NCBI RefSeq assembly: GCF_039851965.1
Contig: NZ_CP156674.1
Coordinates: 3,162,001 to 3,226,000 of the forward strand
Reading direction: 5' to 3'
Length of the DNA stretch: 64,000 nucleotides
From: Pseudalkalibacillus hwajinpoensis
Lineage (GTDB): Bacteria; Bacillota; Bacilli; Bacillales; Guptibacillaceae
The notes under the pieces are model-generated. The model was given only the letters and a program-made list of their open reading frames with translations. It had not been told where the DNA came from and did not search any database. A program made the position numbers and the translations under genes. Shown piece by piece: positions 53,543 to 62,859 of the stretch. Position 1 is the first letter of the stretch. Each line of letters begins with the position of its first letter.

Positions 53543-55201
53543 TTACTGAGTTATCCCAACAGAATCAAATCCACCTACAGAAGCTTCAACCTCTGCACTA
53601 CCTTCACCATACAAATCAACAGCTGATTGAATGATCGCTTGACGCGCATCACTAAAGTCAGAGGTAGCTGTCAGGTATTGAGTAAGAGCGCGATAATAGA
53701 TTTTCCCTAACTTCTCACGTCCAATGTCCTGGGCCGTTAAATAGGCCGCATGGTTAATAATAGAGGAATTAATATGGACGCCACCGTTATCTAAATTACC
53801 AGGTAGATCATAGAATTCATCCATATGCGAAGGATACTTTCCTTCACCATTGCCGTATGGTACATATGCAGCACCAACAGGGTACTTACTAGGATCGCTT
53901 AAGCTTCTAAGCGACGTTCTGCCATCAGCGACAGCAGCAGGCGCCATGATGTCTTCACCTATTTCCCAATCTGACTCGTCTATTAGTGCTCCGAAGATAT
54001 CAGAGAATGCTTCATTTAGAGCGCCTGATTGAAATTTATACACAAGATTTGCTGAATTTGACGTTACGCCGTGAGTCATTTCGTGTGCTGCTACATCTAA
54101 GCTTGCTGAGAGCGGAATGAAGAATTCACCATCGCCGTCACCGTAAACCATATACGTACCATTCCAGAAGGCATTGTTATAATTATCTCCGAAATGAACG
54201 ACTGACTGAATTGGCATACCTTTACCATCAAGGGAATTACGGCCATGTTCATTTAAATAATAGTCATACACCTGTTCAGAGTTATAGTGAGCATCAACTG
54301 CGGGTTTAGCAAATTCTGATTTAAAGGATGCACTTTTATTTGAGAATAACTCAATTTTATTCTTGGAGTAGTCGTAGGTTATGATTCCTGCCAAGCCTTC
54401 ATGGCTAAAATCAGCTAATTGAAAAGTCGTTCCTTCGTGGTCTTCCTTACTATTTGAAATATGTAAAAGGCGATGATCTCCTAATACACCGGTACCTGAT
54501 CCAGTTTGTGTTTTTGTTCTATCAGCGTCCATGATTGCATTGTACTGGTCAATCACTTTACTCGTATTAGCATCCACGAAAATAAACCAGTTACCAGGTT
54601 CTTCTCCTAAGAAGTTAACGTTTACTTTGTAAGCCAGATGATTTGTCCCTTCATACGGATACACTACAAGTTCGGAAGTTGGAAGCTGCTCTAATTTAGT
54701 CGGTGCATGAATAGCTGATTTAGCTACTTCTAGTGCTTTATTTGGTGTGATCGATGGCGTGGTATCTAAATTACTTTCTTCAACTTGAGTGTTGTATGCG
54801 CCATTAACAACCGTGATTTCATTGTTCGCATTGTAATGAACAATGACTTCTGCCCCTTCAACAGGTACACCGTTTTTAGTTTGATTAAAACGAACATGAG
54901 TCATGCCAAGCTCATCTTTTACTAATTTGTTCGACTTAAGTTCTTCTATCGGATTCTTGATTTTAACCTTAGATTTATTTTCTTCAAGGTAGTTAAGCGC
55001 ATCACTTGAAGTAGCCTTAGAACGTTTGGCTGCTTGTTTTTCCTTTACGAATAATGGAACATTGGCATTCTCATTCCATTTCCTTACCATATGGTTTTCT
55101 GCTTTTTCATTTGGCTGTACCGCTAGTACATTGCTATATGGTAATGAGGCAGTGAATAAGGCAGTCGTCACAACAAGTGGTGCAATAAATTTCCTTTTCA
55201 A
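53543..55201 (-). CDS. Secreted neutral metalloprotease, thermolysin (M4) family
   Basis: 552 aa prepro-enzyme. Signal peptide 1-27; propeptide with an FTP domain (about 55-110) and a PepSY domain (about 120-225); mature protease from about 228. Zinc motif HEMTH (373-377), third ligand Glu397 in 'GALNEAFSD', and the transition-state His region 'NGGVHINSSIINHAAYL' are all present. It cleaves proteins outside the cell before hydrophobic residues. AGGAGG precedes the ATG. Intact, monocistronic, with its own terminator. Confidence 0.95.
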   Translation of the reverse strand: MKRKFIAPLVVTTALFTASLPYSNVLAVQPNEKAENHMVRKWNENANVPLFVKEKQAAKRSKATSSDALNYLEENKSKVKIKNPIEELKSNKLVKDELGMTHVRFNQTKNGVPVEGAEVIVHYNANNEITVVNGAYNTQVEESNLDTTPSITPNKALEVAKSAIHAPTKLEQLPTSELVVYPYEGTNHLAYKVNVNFLGEEPGNWFIFVDANTSKVIDQYNAIMDADRTKTQTGSGTGVLGDHRLLHISNSKEDHEGTTFQLADFSHEGLAGIITYDYSKNKIELFSNKSASFKSEFAKPAVDAHYNSEQVYDYYLNEHGRNSLDGKGMPIQSVVHFGDNYNNAFWNGTYMVYGDGDGEFFIPLSASLDVAAHEMTHGVTSNSANLVYKFQSGALNEAFSDIFGALIDESDWEIGEDIMAPAAVADGRTSLRSLSDPSKYPVGAAYVPYGNGEGKYPSHMDEFYDLPGNLDNGGVHINSSIINHAAYLTAQDIGREKLGKIYYRALTQYLTATSDFSDARQAIIQSAVDLYGEGSAEVEASVGGFDSVGITQ

Positions 55202-55528
55202 ATAAACTCCTCCTTATATGTAATCCATTACCAATTATAACGGGAATGAATGTTCACATCATGAGTATTTTTAATTATCTTAAAATATAAAATAATTAAA
55301 AAATTAAGAACTTTAGTACTACTAATCCTTTTGCTAGCTCACCCTAGGGATAAACTACTCAAACAAAAATAAGTCTGAATGGGAGATATAGATGTTATTA
55401 AAGGATGGGCTGAGTTTATTTTTATTTAGAATAAAAAGAGGGATTGTAGAAAAAAATAGGTTTGGTGTTCGGCAGAAATGACCACAGGTATTTTTGAAAC
55501 CTTATGTAAAAATAAAGGAGGAATTGGG

Positions 55529-55813
55529 ATGACTTTAGAAAATGAAGAACAAATTATTATACCTGATGAGAACGGGGAAGAACATTTATTTGAAGTGTTA
55601 TACAAATTTGATGTTGATGAAACTGGGGCATCCTATATTGCTGTAACTCCTGTCGGACAAACTGAAGGAGAGGACCTGGAGGTATTCACTTTTCGTTATG
55701 AGGAAAAGCCGGATGATGATGACGATATTGCCATATATCATATTGAATCAGATGAAGAATGGAAATTGGTCGATGAAATGCTGCATACGCTAACAAGTGA
55801 AGAGTTAATTTAA
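55529..55813 (+). CDS. DUF1292 (YrzB-like) small acidic protein
   Basis: 94 aa from the ATG at 55529 (GGAGG 7 bp upstream); the frame is open to 55478 without a good site. 'EEQIIIPDENGEEHLFEVLY' and 'YIAVTPV' are the DUF1292 pattern, followed by an acidic middle and 'EEWKLVDEMLHTL'. In most Bacilli such a gene accompanies yrrK-yrzL; here it stands alone, so it may be an extra copy. Function unknown. 55202-55475 holds nothing else visible. Confidence 0.85.
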   Translation: MTLENEEQIIIPDENGEEHLFEVLYKFDVDETGASYIAVTPVGQTEGEDLEVFTFRYEEKPDDDDDIAIYHIESDEEWKLVDEMLHTLTSEELI

Positions 55814-55818
55814 CCACA

Positions 55819-55863
55819 AGAAAAAAGTTTGTTGCTTCTCATAGCCTCAAGCTTTTTTTCTTT
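55819..55863 (+). terminator. Terminator after DUF1292 gene
   Basis: AGAAAAAAGTTTG pairs with CAAGCTTTTTTTCT, with a long T run. Confidence 0.65.
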
Positions 55864-55900
55864 TCAAGGATTTTAACCGAAGAAGATACAGATACCATCA

Positions 55901-55962
55901 GAGGAACGCGCCAATCTTTAACCCTGGGTTAACACCTACTTCTTTCGTAGGTTTCGTTCCTT
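55901..55962 (+). other. Potential three-way-junction RNA structure
   Basis: Outer stem AGGAACG/CGTTCCT (55902-55908 with 55955-55961) encloses two hairpins: TTAACCCTGGGTTAA (55918-55932) and ACCTAC-N7-GTAGGT (55934-55952). No T run follows. Lies 46 bp before a small gene. Confidence 0.35.
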
Positions 55963-56008
55963 AAAAGTAAGAGTTGGAATGTGGAGATAGAATCTAATAG
56001 GGAAGAGG

Positions 56009-56206
56009 GTGATCTTCCTGTCTTCCTATCCCGACATCCATAACGAATCAGACGACTTTGGTAAAATAATTGATGATTTTAAAAGGGAAACCGACCTTGT
56101 AGTAGAAGTTAGATTTAGGGAGAGTTGGTCATATTTAATACCTGTGAGAGAAATGGTAAATTACGCCCTGGATGGAACATATATAGAAGTTCATCAGCTG
56201 CAATAG
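56009..56206 (+). CDS. Small hypothetical protein
   Basis: 65 aa from a GTG behind GGGAAGAGG. The product is acidic and soluble ('SDDFGKIIDDFKRETDLVVE') and ends 'TYIEVHQLQ'. I do not recognise a family. It ends 54 bp before the beta-lactamase-fold gene and could be co-transcribed with it. Confidence 0.45.
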   Translation: MIFLSSYPDIHNESDDFGKIIDDFKRETDLVVEVRFRESWSYLIPVREMVNYALDGTYIEVHQLQ

Positions 56207-56260
56207 GGAGCCAGCTAATGATGATTGAGATAGAATTAAAGAGAGTATGGGTGACAATTA

Positions 56261-57295
56261 ATGTTAGATAGACTTGATATTTCAATTGAAAAATTTCTTG
56301 AAGATAGAAACTTCTCAGGAGCCGTTGTTGTTAAAAGTGATGATGAAGTTCTGAAAACTGCTTCAGGATTTGCTAATCGAGCGGAGGAGCGGTTCAACGA
56401 TGTGGATACAAGATTTGGTATCGCCTCGGGATGCAAGGTTTTTACCGCTATAGCGATTACTCAGCTGGTTGAAAAGGATGTACTTTCCTTTAAGACAAGG
56501 CTAGTTGACTGTTTGGATATTTCGTTTCCTCACTTTCATGATGAGATCACGATTCATCACCTCTTAACACATACATCCGGTATTCCGGATTACTTTGATG
56601 AGGATGTGATGGAGGACTTTGAGGATCTCTGGAAACAAACGCCAATGTATCATTTAAAAAGTCTCAAAGATTTCCTTCCGTTATTTCAAAATGGAAGAAT
56701 GGTAGCTAACCCTGGAGAATCCTTTCGCTACAACAATGCAGGATACATCGTATTAGGGCTAATCATCGAGCAACAGACAGGGATGTCTTTTCAGGATTAT
56801 ATAAAGGAACACATTTTCCCTCTTGCAGACATGCAAGAATCTGGGTACTTTTCAATGGATTGTCTTCCAAAAAATACAGCTATCGGATACATCGATGAAA
56901 AAGACGGTTCATGGCGAACGAATACTTACTCTGTCCCTATCATGGGTGGCTCAGATGGGGGTGCTTATGTAACTGCCCCTGACATGATCAAACTCTGGGA
57001 AGCGCTGGTAGGATTTCGTTTATTAGATGAAAACCATACCACAATGTTGTTAACACCTCATGTTCGTGTGAAAGTTGGAGTGAATTATGGATATGGAGTC
57101 TGGCTGAACAGTGGCAATAACAGTATCGTGAAATACCATGTGATGGGGTATGATCCTGGTGTTAGTTTTCATTCGGCTTACTATCCAATGACTGGAGTAA
57201 AAGTAGCCATACCTTCTAATCGTAGTTCCGGCGCGATTGATGTGATGAAGGTAATTGAAGATCAGTTAGAACTTTTGGATAATCAGGTGAAATGA
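56261..57295 (+). CDS. Beta-lactamase-fold serine hydrolase (class C / penicillin-binding-protein-like)
   Basis: 344 aa, no signal peptide. Ser56-x-x-Lys59 (ASGCK) and Tyr157-x-Asn159 (RYNNAG) are the first two active-site motifs; 'LLTHTSGIPDYF' is a typical segment between them. A third HxG/KTG-like motif is less clear ('KYHVMGYDPG'). The group includes D-aminopeptidases, esterases and lactamase-like hydrolases; without an export signal it is more likely an esterase or peptidase than a resistance enzyme. Confidence 0.85.
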   Translation: MLDRLDISIEKFLEDRNFSGAVVVKSDDEVLKTASGFANRAEERFNDVDTRFGIASGCKVFTAIAITQLVEKDVLSFKTRLVDCLDISFPHFHDEITIHHLLTHTSGIPDYFDEDVMEDFEDLWKQTPMYHLKSLKDFLPLFQNGRMVANPGESFRYNNAGYIVLGLIIEQQTGMSFQDYIKEHIFPLADMQESGYFSMDCLPKNTAIGYIDEKDGSWRTNTYSVPIMGGSDGGAYVTAPDMIKLWEALVGFRLLDENHTTMLLTPHVRVKVGVNYGYGVWLNSGNNSIVKYHVMGYDPGVSFHSAYYPMTGVKVAIPSNRSSGAIDVMKVIEDQLELLDNQVK

Positions 57296-57376
57296 TGGAT
57301 GAGTGAAGCATATTACTTTTCTTTCCCCCTAAATCTAGTACAATAAAAATAATTCATACAAAAAGGTGGGAGAATA

Positions 57377-58213
57377 TTGAAAAATTTACAGAGCACCACA
57401 ACGTTACATAACGGAGTCAAAATGCCTTGGTTTGGATTGGGAGTTTTCCAGGTTGATGATGGTGATGAGGTAATTAGCTCAGTTAAGGCTGCAATCGAAG
57501 CAGGATACAAAAGCATTGATACGGCAGCTATTTATGGAAATGAAGAGGGTGTAGGACAGGCAATTGCTGAATCCCACGTACCTCGTGAAGAGCTGTTTAT
57601 TACTACAAAACTCTGGAACTCGGAACAGGGATATGAACCAACTCTCGCTGCCTTTGAAGAAAGCTTAAAGAAATTAAAGCTTGATTATGTTGATCTGTAT
57701 CTGATTCATTGGCCACTACCGGCGAAAGGAAAATATAAAGAAACATGGAAGGCGTTTGAAAAACTTTATCAGGACAAACGGGTACGCGCCATCGGTGTTA
57801 GTAACTTCAAGGAACATCATCTTGAAGACCTGATCGCTGATTGTAAGGTAAAACCAATGGTAAATCAGGTGGAGTATCATCCTCGTTTGAATCAAAGTAA
57901 CCTGCATGAGTATTGCAAAATAAATGATATCCAACTTGAAGCATGGTCACCGTTAATGCAGGGTGGTTTGTTGGATAACCCTGTTATCGAAGAAATAGCG
58001 AGCAAATATGGGAAATCTCCAGCTCAGGTTATCCTTCGCTGGGATCTTCAAAATGAAGTGGTAACGATTCCGAAGTCTACTAAGGCACATCGGATTAGTG
58101 AGAATGCTAATGTTTTTGATTTTGAACTATCAAGAGAAGACATTGAGAACATAAATGAGTTAAATCAGGACAAAAGAATCGGTCCTGATCCGGATGAGTT
58201 TACTAAAGAATAA
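57377..58213 (+). CDS. Aldo/keto reductase (YtbE/YvgN type)
   Basis: 278 aa from a TTG behind AAAGGTGGGAG. Catalytic tetrad: Asp ('SIDTAAIYGNEEGVG' with Tyr), Lys ('FITTKLWN') and His ('YLIHWPLP'). The C-terminal NADPH site 'IPKSTKAHRISENANVFDF' is complete. This group reduces methylglyoxal and other aldehydes. It differs in subfamily from the truncated reductase at 6526. Confidence 0.95.
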   Translation: MKNLQSTTTLHNGVKMPWFGLGVFQVDDGDEVISSVKAAIEAGYKSIDTAAIYGNEEGVGQAIAESHVPREELFITTKLWNSEQGYEPTLAAFEESLKKLKLDYVDLYLIHWPLPAKGKYKETWKAFEKLYQDKRVRAIGVSNFKEHHLEDLIADCKVKPMVNQVEYHPRLNQSNLHEYCKINDIQLEAWSPLMQGGLLDNPVIEEIASKYGKSPAQVILRWDLQNEVVTIPKSTKAHRISENANVFDFELSREDIENINELNQDKRIGPDPDEFTKE

Positions 58214-58243
58214 TGATTGCTTTTAATGCATAACGAATAAGGT

Positions 58244-58304
58244 CCCTCTTGAAGTAATCCGAGAATTGAAAGTATCTCATTGTTACTTAAGGGGGATTTT
58301 TTAA
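58244..58304 (+). terminator. Terminator after aldo/keto reductase
   Basis: CCCTCTTGAAGTAA pairs with TTACTTAAGGGGG, then ATTTTTT. Confidence 0.75.
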
Positions 58305-58382
58305 ATGTAGAGAGGTCTTATGATAATGTTTCTAAAAGTCTAAATATTCAATTGACTATGAAAGCATTTACATGTTACGGTA

Positions 58383-58400
58383 TGATTAATCGTTTAACTA
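58383..58400. promoter_or_regulatory. LacI-type operator before the arabinoside regulator
   Basis: TGATTAATCGTTTAACTA, 20 bp before the regulator start. The reverse complement of the site at 59468 differs from it in one position. Confidence 0.7.
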
Positions 58401-58419
58401 ATTTAAAAAGGTGACAAAT

Positions 58420-59457
58420 ATGACTAAAATCAAAGATATAGCAAAACAAGCTGGAGTATCAACTGCAACCGTATCGCATGTTCTAAATAATACCGGACGA
58501 GTTGGAGAAAGTACTCGCCAAAAAGTATTGGAAGTAATTAATGAGCTGAATTATAAACCTAATAAAATCGCTAAAAGTCTAAAGATAAAGAAAACCAGCA
58601 CAGTGGGTGTGATTGCTGAAGACGTTACAGTGTTTAATACACCTGATATTATTGATGGGATCAATGAAATTGCTGAAAATAGTGGATTAGGAATCTTACT
58701 TTCTAACCTGAGAATCTATAAGAAGATGGGGATTGATTTTTCTCAAAAAGAACACATGAAAGAGCTATTATCAATAGCATTCGACGAAATGGTTAAAAAC
58801 CAGGTAGATGGCATTATTTACATAGGCACATATACAAGAGATGTGACAGATGTTATTCCTGCTAATATTCCATTACCAGTAGTTTATACGTATTGTTATA
58901 CTTCAAATGAGCTTGATTATACAGTGAATTACGATGATGAATTTGCCGCGTATGAAGCAACAAGGCACCTGATTGACTCAGGTCACAAAGAGATTGCGTT
59001 AATAAGTGGGATTATTGATTCTATCCCTTCACATGAGAGGTTCAATGGGTATCGAAGAGCGTTGATGGACTATGGAATTCCTTTGAATCCGTCATTTGTG
59101 AAAACAGGAGATTGGGAAGTTGACTCAGGCTTTATATTAACCGAAGAATTATTAAATTTGGCTAAGAAACCTACAGCTATTCTCGCTTTAAATGATTTGA
59201 TGGCTTTTGGTTCAATTAACGCTGCCAAAAATAGGGGTCTTCACGTACCAGATGATATTTCAATTATTGGCTTTGATAATAGAGAATTTAGTGCTTTTAC
59301 TACCCCTGGCATCACCACTATGTCCATCCCCTTACATCAAATGGGAGAGAAATCTATGGATATGCTAAAGTTATTAATTGCAAATAGAAATATAGATAAA
59401 AAGAAAATAAAATTACATTGTGACTTACTAAAACGTGAATCAGTTAGTAAGAAATAA
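58420..59457 (+). CDS. LacI-family regulator of the GH127 locus
   Basis: 345 aa from the ATG at 58420 (AAAGGTGA upstream; a GTG three codons earlier overlaps it). HTH 'KIKDIAKQAGVSTATVSHVL' and hinge 'LNYKPNKIAKSLKIKK' are canonical, followed by a complete sugar-binding domain. The operators before its own gene and after it, in front of the permease, mark it as local repressor, likely responding to an arabinose-type sugar. Confidence 0.9.
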   Translation: MTKIKDIAKQAGVSTATVSHVLNNTGRVGESTRQKVLEVINELNYKPNKIAKSLKIKKTSTVGVIAEDVTVFNTPDIIDGINEIAENSGLGILLSNLRIYKKMGIDFSQKEHMKELLSIAFDEMVKNQVDGIIYIGTYTRDVTDVIPANIPLPVVYTYCYTSNELDYTVNYDDEFAAYEATRHLIDSGHKEIALISGIIDSIPSHERFNGYRRALMDYGIPLNPSFVKTGDWEVDSGFILTEELLNLAKKPTAILALNDLMAFGSINAAKNRGLHVPDDISIIGFDNREFSAFTTPGITTMSIPLHQMGEKSMDMLKLLIANRNIDKKKIKLHCDLLKRESVSKK

Positions 59458-59467
59458 TTTTTGAGAT

Positions 59468-59485
59468 TGATTAAACGATTAATCA
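59468..59485. promoter_or_regulatory. LacI-type operator before the permease remnant
   Basis: TGATTAAACGATTAATCA, a near-perfect palindrome centred on CG, followed by AGGAGG at 59505. Matches the operator at 58383. Confidence 0.7.
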
Positions 59486-59617
59486 TATAAACAGCATATA
59501 AAGATAGGAGGAGATTTTCACTTATATAGTATCTAGTTTTAGCGTTGCACCTTTTGGAAGTGGTTTGAAAAGCGGTAAATAATTAAAAAACAAAGGGGGA
59601 TTACCTGTTGGTAACTA

Positions 59618-60462
59618 GTGAAAGAAGGAGCGTCTACTCTTCGAAGTAAAAAAGGGGTATATGCAGTAAATATTGTCATTAGTATTTTCTTTCTATTACC
59701 TTTTTTGTGGATTGTAAGTACATCTTTGAAATTGCCTGAAGATATTGCTCAGTATCCTCCAAAGTGGATCCCGTCAACTTAACATTTGAAAATTACAAAA
59801 ATATCTTCACAGTCGAAAATGGCATCTTTTCAACCTATTTTTTCAACAGTGTTATTCTAACGGTCATTACAGTTGTTTGTGTGATTATCATTAGCTCACT
59901 TGCAGGCTATGGTTTATCTAAACTTGATATCCCATATAAAAATGTGCTGTTAGTGCTAATTCTGATGGCTATGATGATCCCATTCCATGGGTTGTTAATT
60001 CCTCTATTTTCAATTATTAAAAGTTTGGGCTTATTAAATACTCATGGAGCATTAGTATTAATCTATGTAACCTTTCAGCTTCCTTTTACAGTGTATATGA
60101 TGAAGAATTCTTTTGATGCCATACCTACGAGCTTAAGAGAATCAGCTTTAATTGATGGAGCAAGCGAATTTAGACTTTATCTCAAGGTGTTAATGCCACT
60201 AGTTTGGCCTGGTGTAGCAACGGTTGCTATTTTCTCTGCCTATACTACATGGAATGATTTTATTATTGCGTTAGTTTTTGCGAATTCTGACCGGCTACAA
60301 ACGTTGAATTTGGGTTTGACTAATATAGCTGTGGGAGAATACGGAACGAGGTGGGGGCTGTTATCAGCAGGATCGATCATCAGTATTATTCCAATCCTCA
60401 TTTTGTTTATTTTCCTACAAAGGTATTTTATTAACGGCTTAACAAGTGGTGCTGTTAAATAA
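59618..60462 (+). pseudogene. Sugar ABC transporter permease (MsmG/AraQ type), frameshifted
   Basis: The 5' part from about 59618 reads 'GVYAVNIVISIFFLLPFLWI', 'VSTSLKLPEDIAQYPPKWIP' and a stop. The next frame continues 'NLTFENYKNIFTVENG' to the EAA loop ('RESALIDGASEFRLYLKVLM') and ends at 60462. Span 845 bp, one base short. Joined length about 281 aa, right for this family. The partner permease and binding-protein genes are absent; only 150 bp with an orphan AGGAGG separate it from the regulator, implying a deletion. Confidence 0.85.
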
Positions 60463-60485
60463 TAAAGCAAAGATAAAGGAGGATT

Positions 60486-62426
60486 ATGTTGAAAACCGAC
60501 CATATTCGAAAAGAGAATATAGAGATTACTGATAGCTTCTGGAAAAAACGTATTGAGTTAATTCGTAATCAGGTGATTCCTTACCAGTGGGAAGCTCTAA
60601 ATGATCGACTCCCAGAAACAGATCCAAGTCACGCCATTGAAAATATTCGAATTGCTGCAGGTGATAAAGAAGGGGAATATTATGGGATGGTTTTTCAAGA
60701 CAGCGATGTGGCAAAATGGCTGGAAGCTGTTGCATATAGCCTTGAGCATCAAACAGATTCCGAGCTTGAGCAAACCGCTGATGAATTGATCGATCTATTA
60801 GGAAGTGCTCAGGGTGAGGATGGTTACTTAAATACGTATTATACGATTAAAGAACAAGAAAAGCGCTGGACAAATGTAAGAGACAATCACGAGTTATACT
60901 GTGCGGGACACTTAATTGAAGCTGCCGTTGCTTATTATCGAGCTACAGGAAAACGCAGATTTCTTAGCATTATGAAAAGATATGCGGATTACATTGATAG
61001 AGTCTTCGGTAGTGACGAAGGTAAAATTAAAGGCTATCCTGGTCATCAAGAAATCGAATTAGCTTTAGTGAAATTATACGATGTTACAGAAGAGGAAAAA
61101 TATCTGAACCTAAGTAAATTCTTCATTGATGAACGCGGAAAACAGCCCCACTTTTTTGAAGTCGAGAAAAAGAAAAGGGAGGAGGATAAGCCATTCTGGT
61201 TCAATAATGACCATGCATATAGTCAGGCTCAACTTCCGGTTCGTGACCAACAGGAAGCTGTAGGGCACTCTGTCCGAGCTGTTTATATGTATACAGCAAT
61301 GGCAGACCTTGCAGTAAGAACAAATGATGATTCTTTGAAAAAAGCATGCGAGACATTGTGGGAAAATGTAACGAAGAAACAAATGTATATTACCGCTGGT
61401 ATTGGTTCAATGGAGTTTGGGGAAGCGTTCTCCTTTAACTATGACCTTCCAAATGATTTATCTTATACCGAAACTTGTGCCTCTATCGGATTAATTTTTT
61501 GGGCCAAACGGATGCTAGATCTTGAAGTTCATCATGAATATGCAGATACAATGGAAAGAGCATTATACAATGGAACGATCAGTGGAATGGATCTGGATGG
61601 GAAGAAGTTTTTCTATGTTAATCCTCTGGAGGTTTTACCTGAAGCAACTGAAAAACGTCATGATCAAAAACACGTTAAGCCTATTAGACAAAAATGGTTT
61701 GGCTGTGCGTGCTGTCCTCCTAATTTAGCACGATTAATCGCTTCAATTGGTCATTATATATACTCTAAGAGAGAAGAAGAGCTATTTGTGCATTTATATA
61801 TGGGACATGAGACCACTATGGACATTACTGGTCAACAGGTGGAATTTCGTCAAGAGACGAACTATCCTTGGGATGGCAATGTCTCAATAGAAGTTTCTCC
61901 TCAAACGGACCATTTCTTTACGTTAGCTCTTCGTATTCCAGGATGGACTAATAAGGCGATTGTGAAAATAAATGGGGAAGTGATAGATCATGAACCTATC
62001 ATAAAGAATGGTTACGTTTATATAAAGCGGACATGGAAAGCAAATGACAAGGTGGAATTGTCATTTGAAATGACAATTGAACGAGTTTATGCAAATCCTA
62101 ATGTTCGCCACAATATCGGAAAAGTAGCCATTCAACGTGGACCTGTCGTATACTGTCTTGAACAAGTTGATAATGGGGAAACTCTAAATGCTATTTTACT
62201 ACCGGAGAGTTCAACACTTCAGGCAGACTATGATACAGATTTGCTTGATGGGGTAGTAGTTGTTACTGGTGAAGCCGAGCGAATTGTCGACAGTAGCTGG
62301 GAAAACAGCTTATATCAATCAGCTAAAGGGGAAATGACTTCTATGAAAATAAAAGCAGTGCCTTATTATGCATGGTGTAACCGGAAGCCAGGTGAAATGA
62401 TTGTTTGGATAAATGAAAAAAGTTAA
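60486..62426 (+). CDS. Glycoside hydrolase family 127, beta-L-arabinofuranosidase
   Basis: 646 aa with AAGGAGG upstream, no signal peptide. The GH127 zinc-thiolate site is visible: Glu329 and Cys331 in 'SYTETCASIG', and Cys409-Cys410 in 'FGCACCPPN', one acting as nucleophile. An (alpha/alpha)6 barrel fills most of the protein and beta-sandwich domains the end ('VAIQRGPVVYCLEQ'). It removes beta-L-arabinofuranose from plant-derived oligosaccharides, such as those of hydroxyproline-rich glycoproteins, after uptake. The uptake genes beside it are broken. Confidence 0.92.
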   Translation: MLKTDHIRKENIEITDSFWKKRIELIRNQVIPYQWEALNDRLPETDPSHAIENIRIAAGDKEGEYYGMVFQDSDVAKWLEAVAYSLEHQTDSELEQTADELIDLLGSAQGEDGYLNTYYTIKEQEKRWTNVRDNHELYCAGHLIEAAVAYYRATGKRRFLSIMKRYADYIDRVFGSDEGKIKGYPGHQEIELALVKLYDVTEEEKYLNLSKFFIDERGKQPHFFEVEKKKREEDKPFWFNNDHAYSQAQLPVRDQQEAVGHSVRAVYMYTAMADLAVRTNDDSLKKACETLWENVTKKQMYITAGIGSMEFGEAFSFNYDLPNDLSYTETCASIGLIFWAKRMLDLEVHHEYADTMERALYNGTISGMDLDGKKFFYVNPLEVLPEATEKRHDQKHVKPIRQKWFGCACCPPNLARLIASIGHYIYSKREEELFVHLYMGHETTMDITGQQVEFRQETNYPWDGNVSIEVSPQTDHFFTLALRIPGWTNKAIVKINGEVIDHEPIIKNGYVYIKRTWKANDKVELSFEMTIERVYANPNVRHNIGKVAIQRGPVVYCLEQVDNGETLNAILLPESSTLQADYDTDLLDGVVVVTGEAERIVDSSWENSLYQSAKGEMTSMKIKAVPYYAWCNRKPGEMIVWINEKS

Positions 62427-62535
62427 ATATAAGGTGTTTATGTAGAAGGATAAAGCCCACCTCCGAAGAAAAAGTGATTAGCATGCTTTAGTATGAAAAA
62501 GTCTCATTAGAGGGAGAAAGAATGGAGAGATTGAT

Positions 62536-62809
62536 GTGATTAATCGAATCAGTCATAGCTCCATGCAATTCATTGAACTTTTTATGGAGGACGTAATAGG
62601 CCTGGCAAAATGAATAATCAAATCGATTTCAATCACTTATGCTTTGAAGTGGAGGATATTTGTCAAATAGCCACGCACATTAAAGCAGAAGGTTTACCAT
62701 TGATGTTGAGCCAATTAGAGGCAAGAATTATAATTACCAGTGCTGGGTTAGAGATTCTGATGGCAATCGTAATGAATTTATGCAGCTAGATCCTGCTTCG
62801 CCGCTATGA
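62536..62809 (+). pseudogene. VOC (glyoxalase-fold) family protein, degraded
   Basis: Pieces in different frames: 'INRISHSSMQFIELFMEDVI', then 'FNHLCFEVEDICQIATHIKA', then 'WVRDSDGNRNEFMQLDP' and a stop at 62809. The last piece is the typical metal-site end of VOC domains. At least two frame breaks and lost segments. The true function cannot be given. Confidence 0.75.
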
Positions 62810-62859
62810 ACTGTTAATAAAAGTACTTCAACTCATTACTATCAAAGGAGGAACTTACT

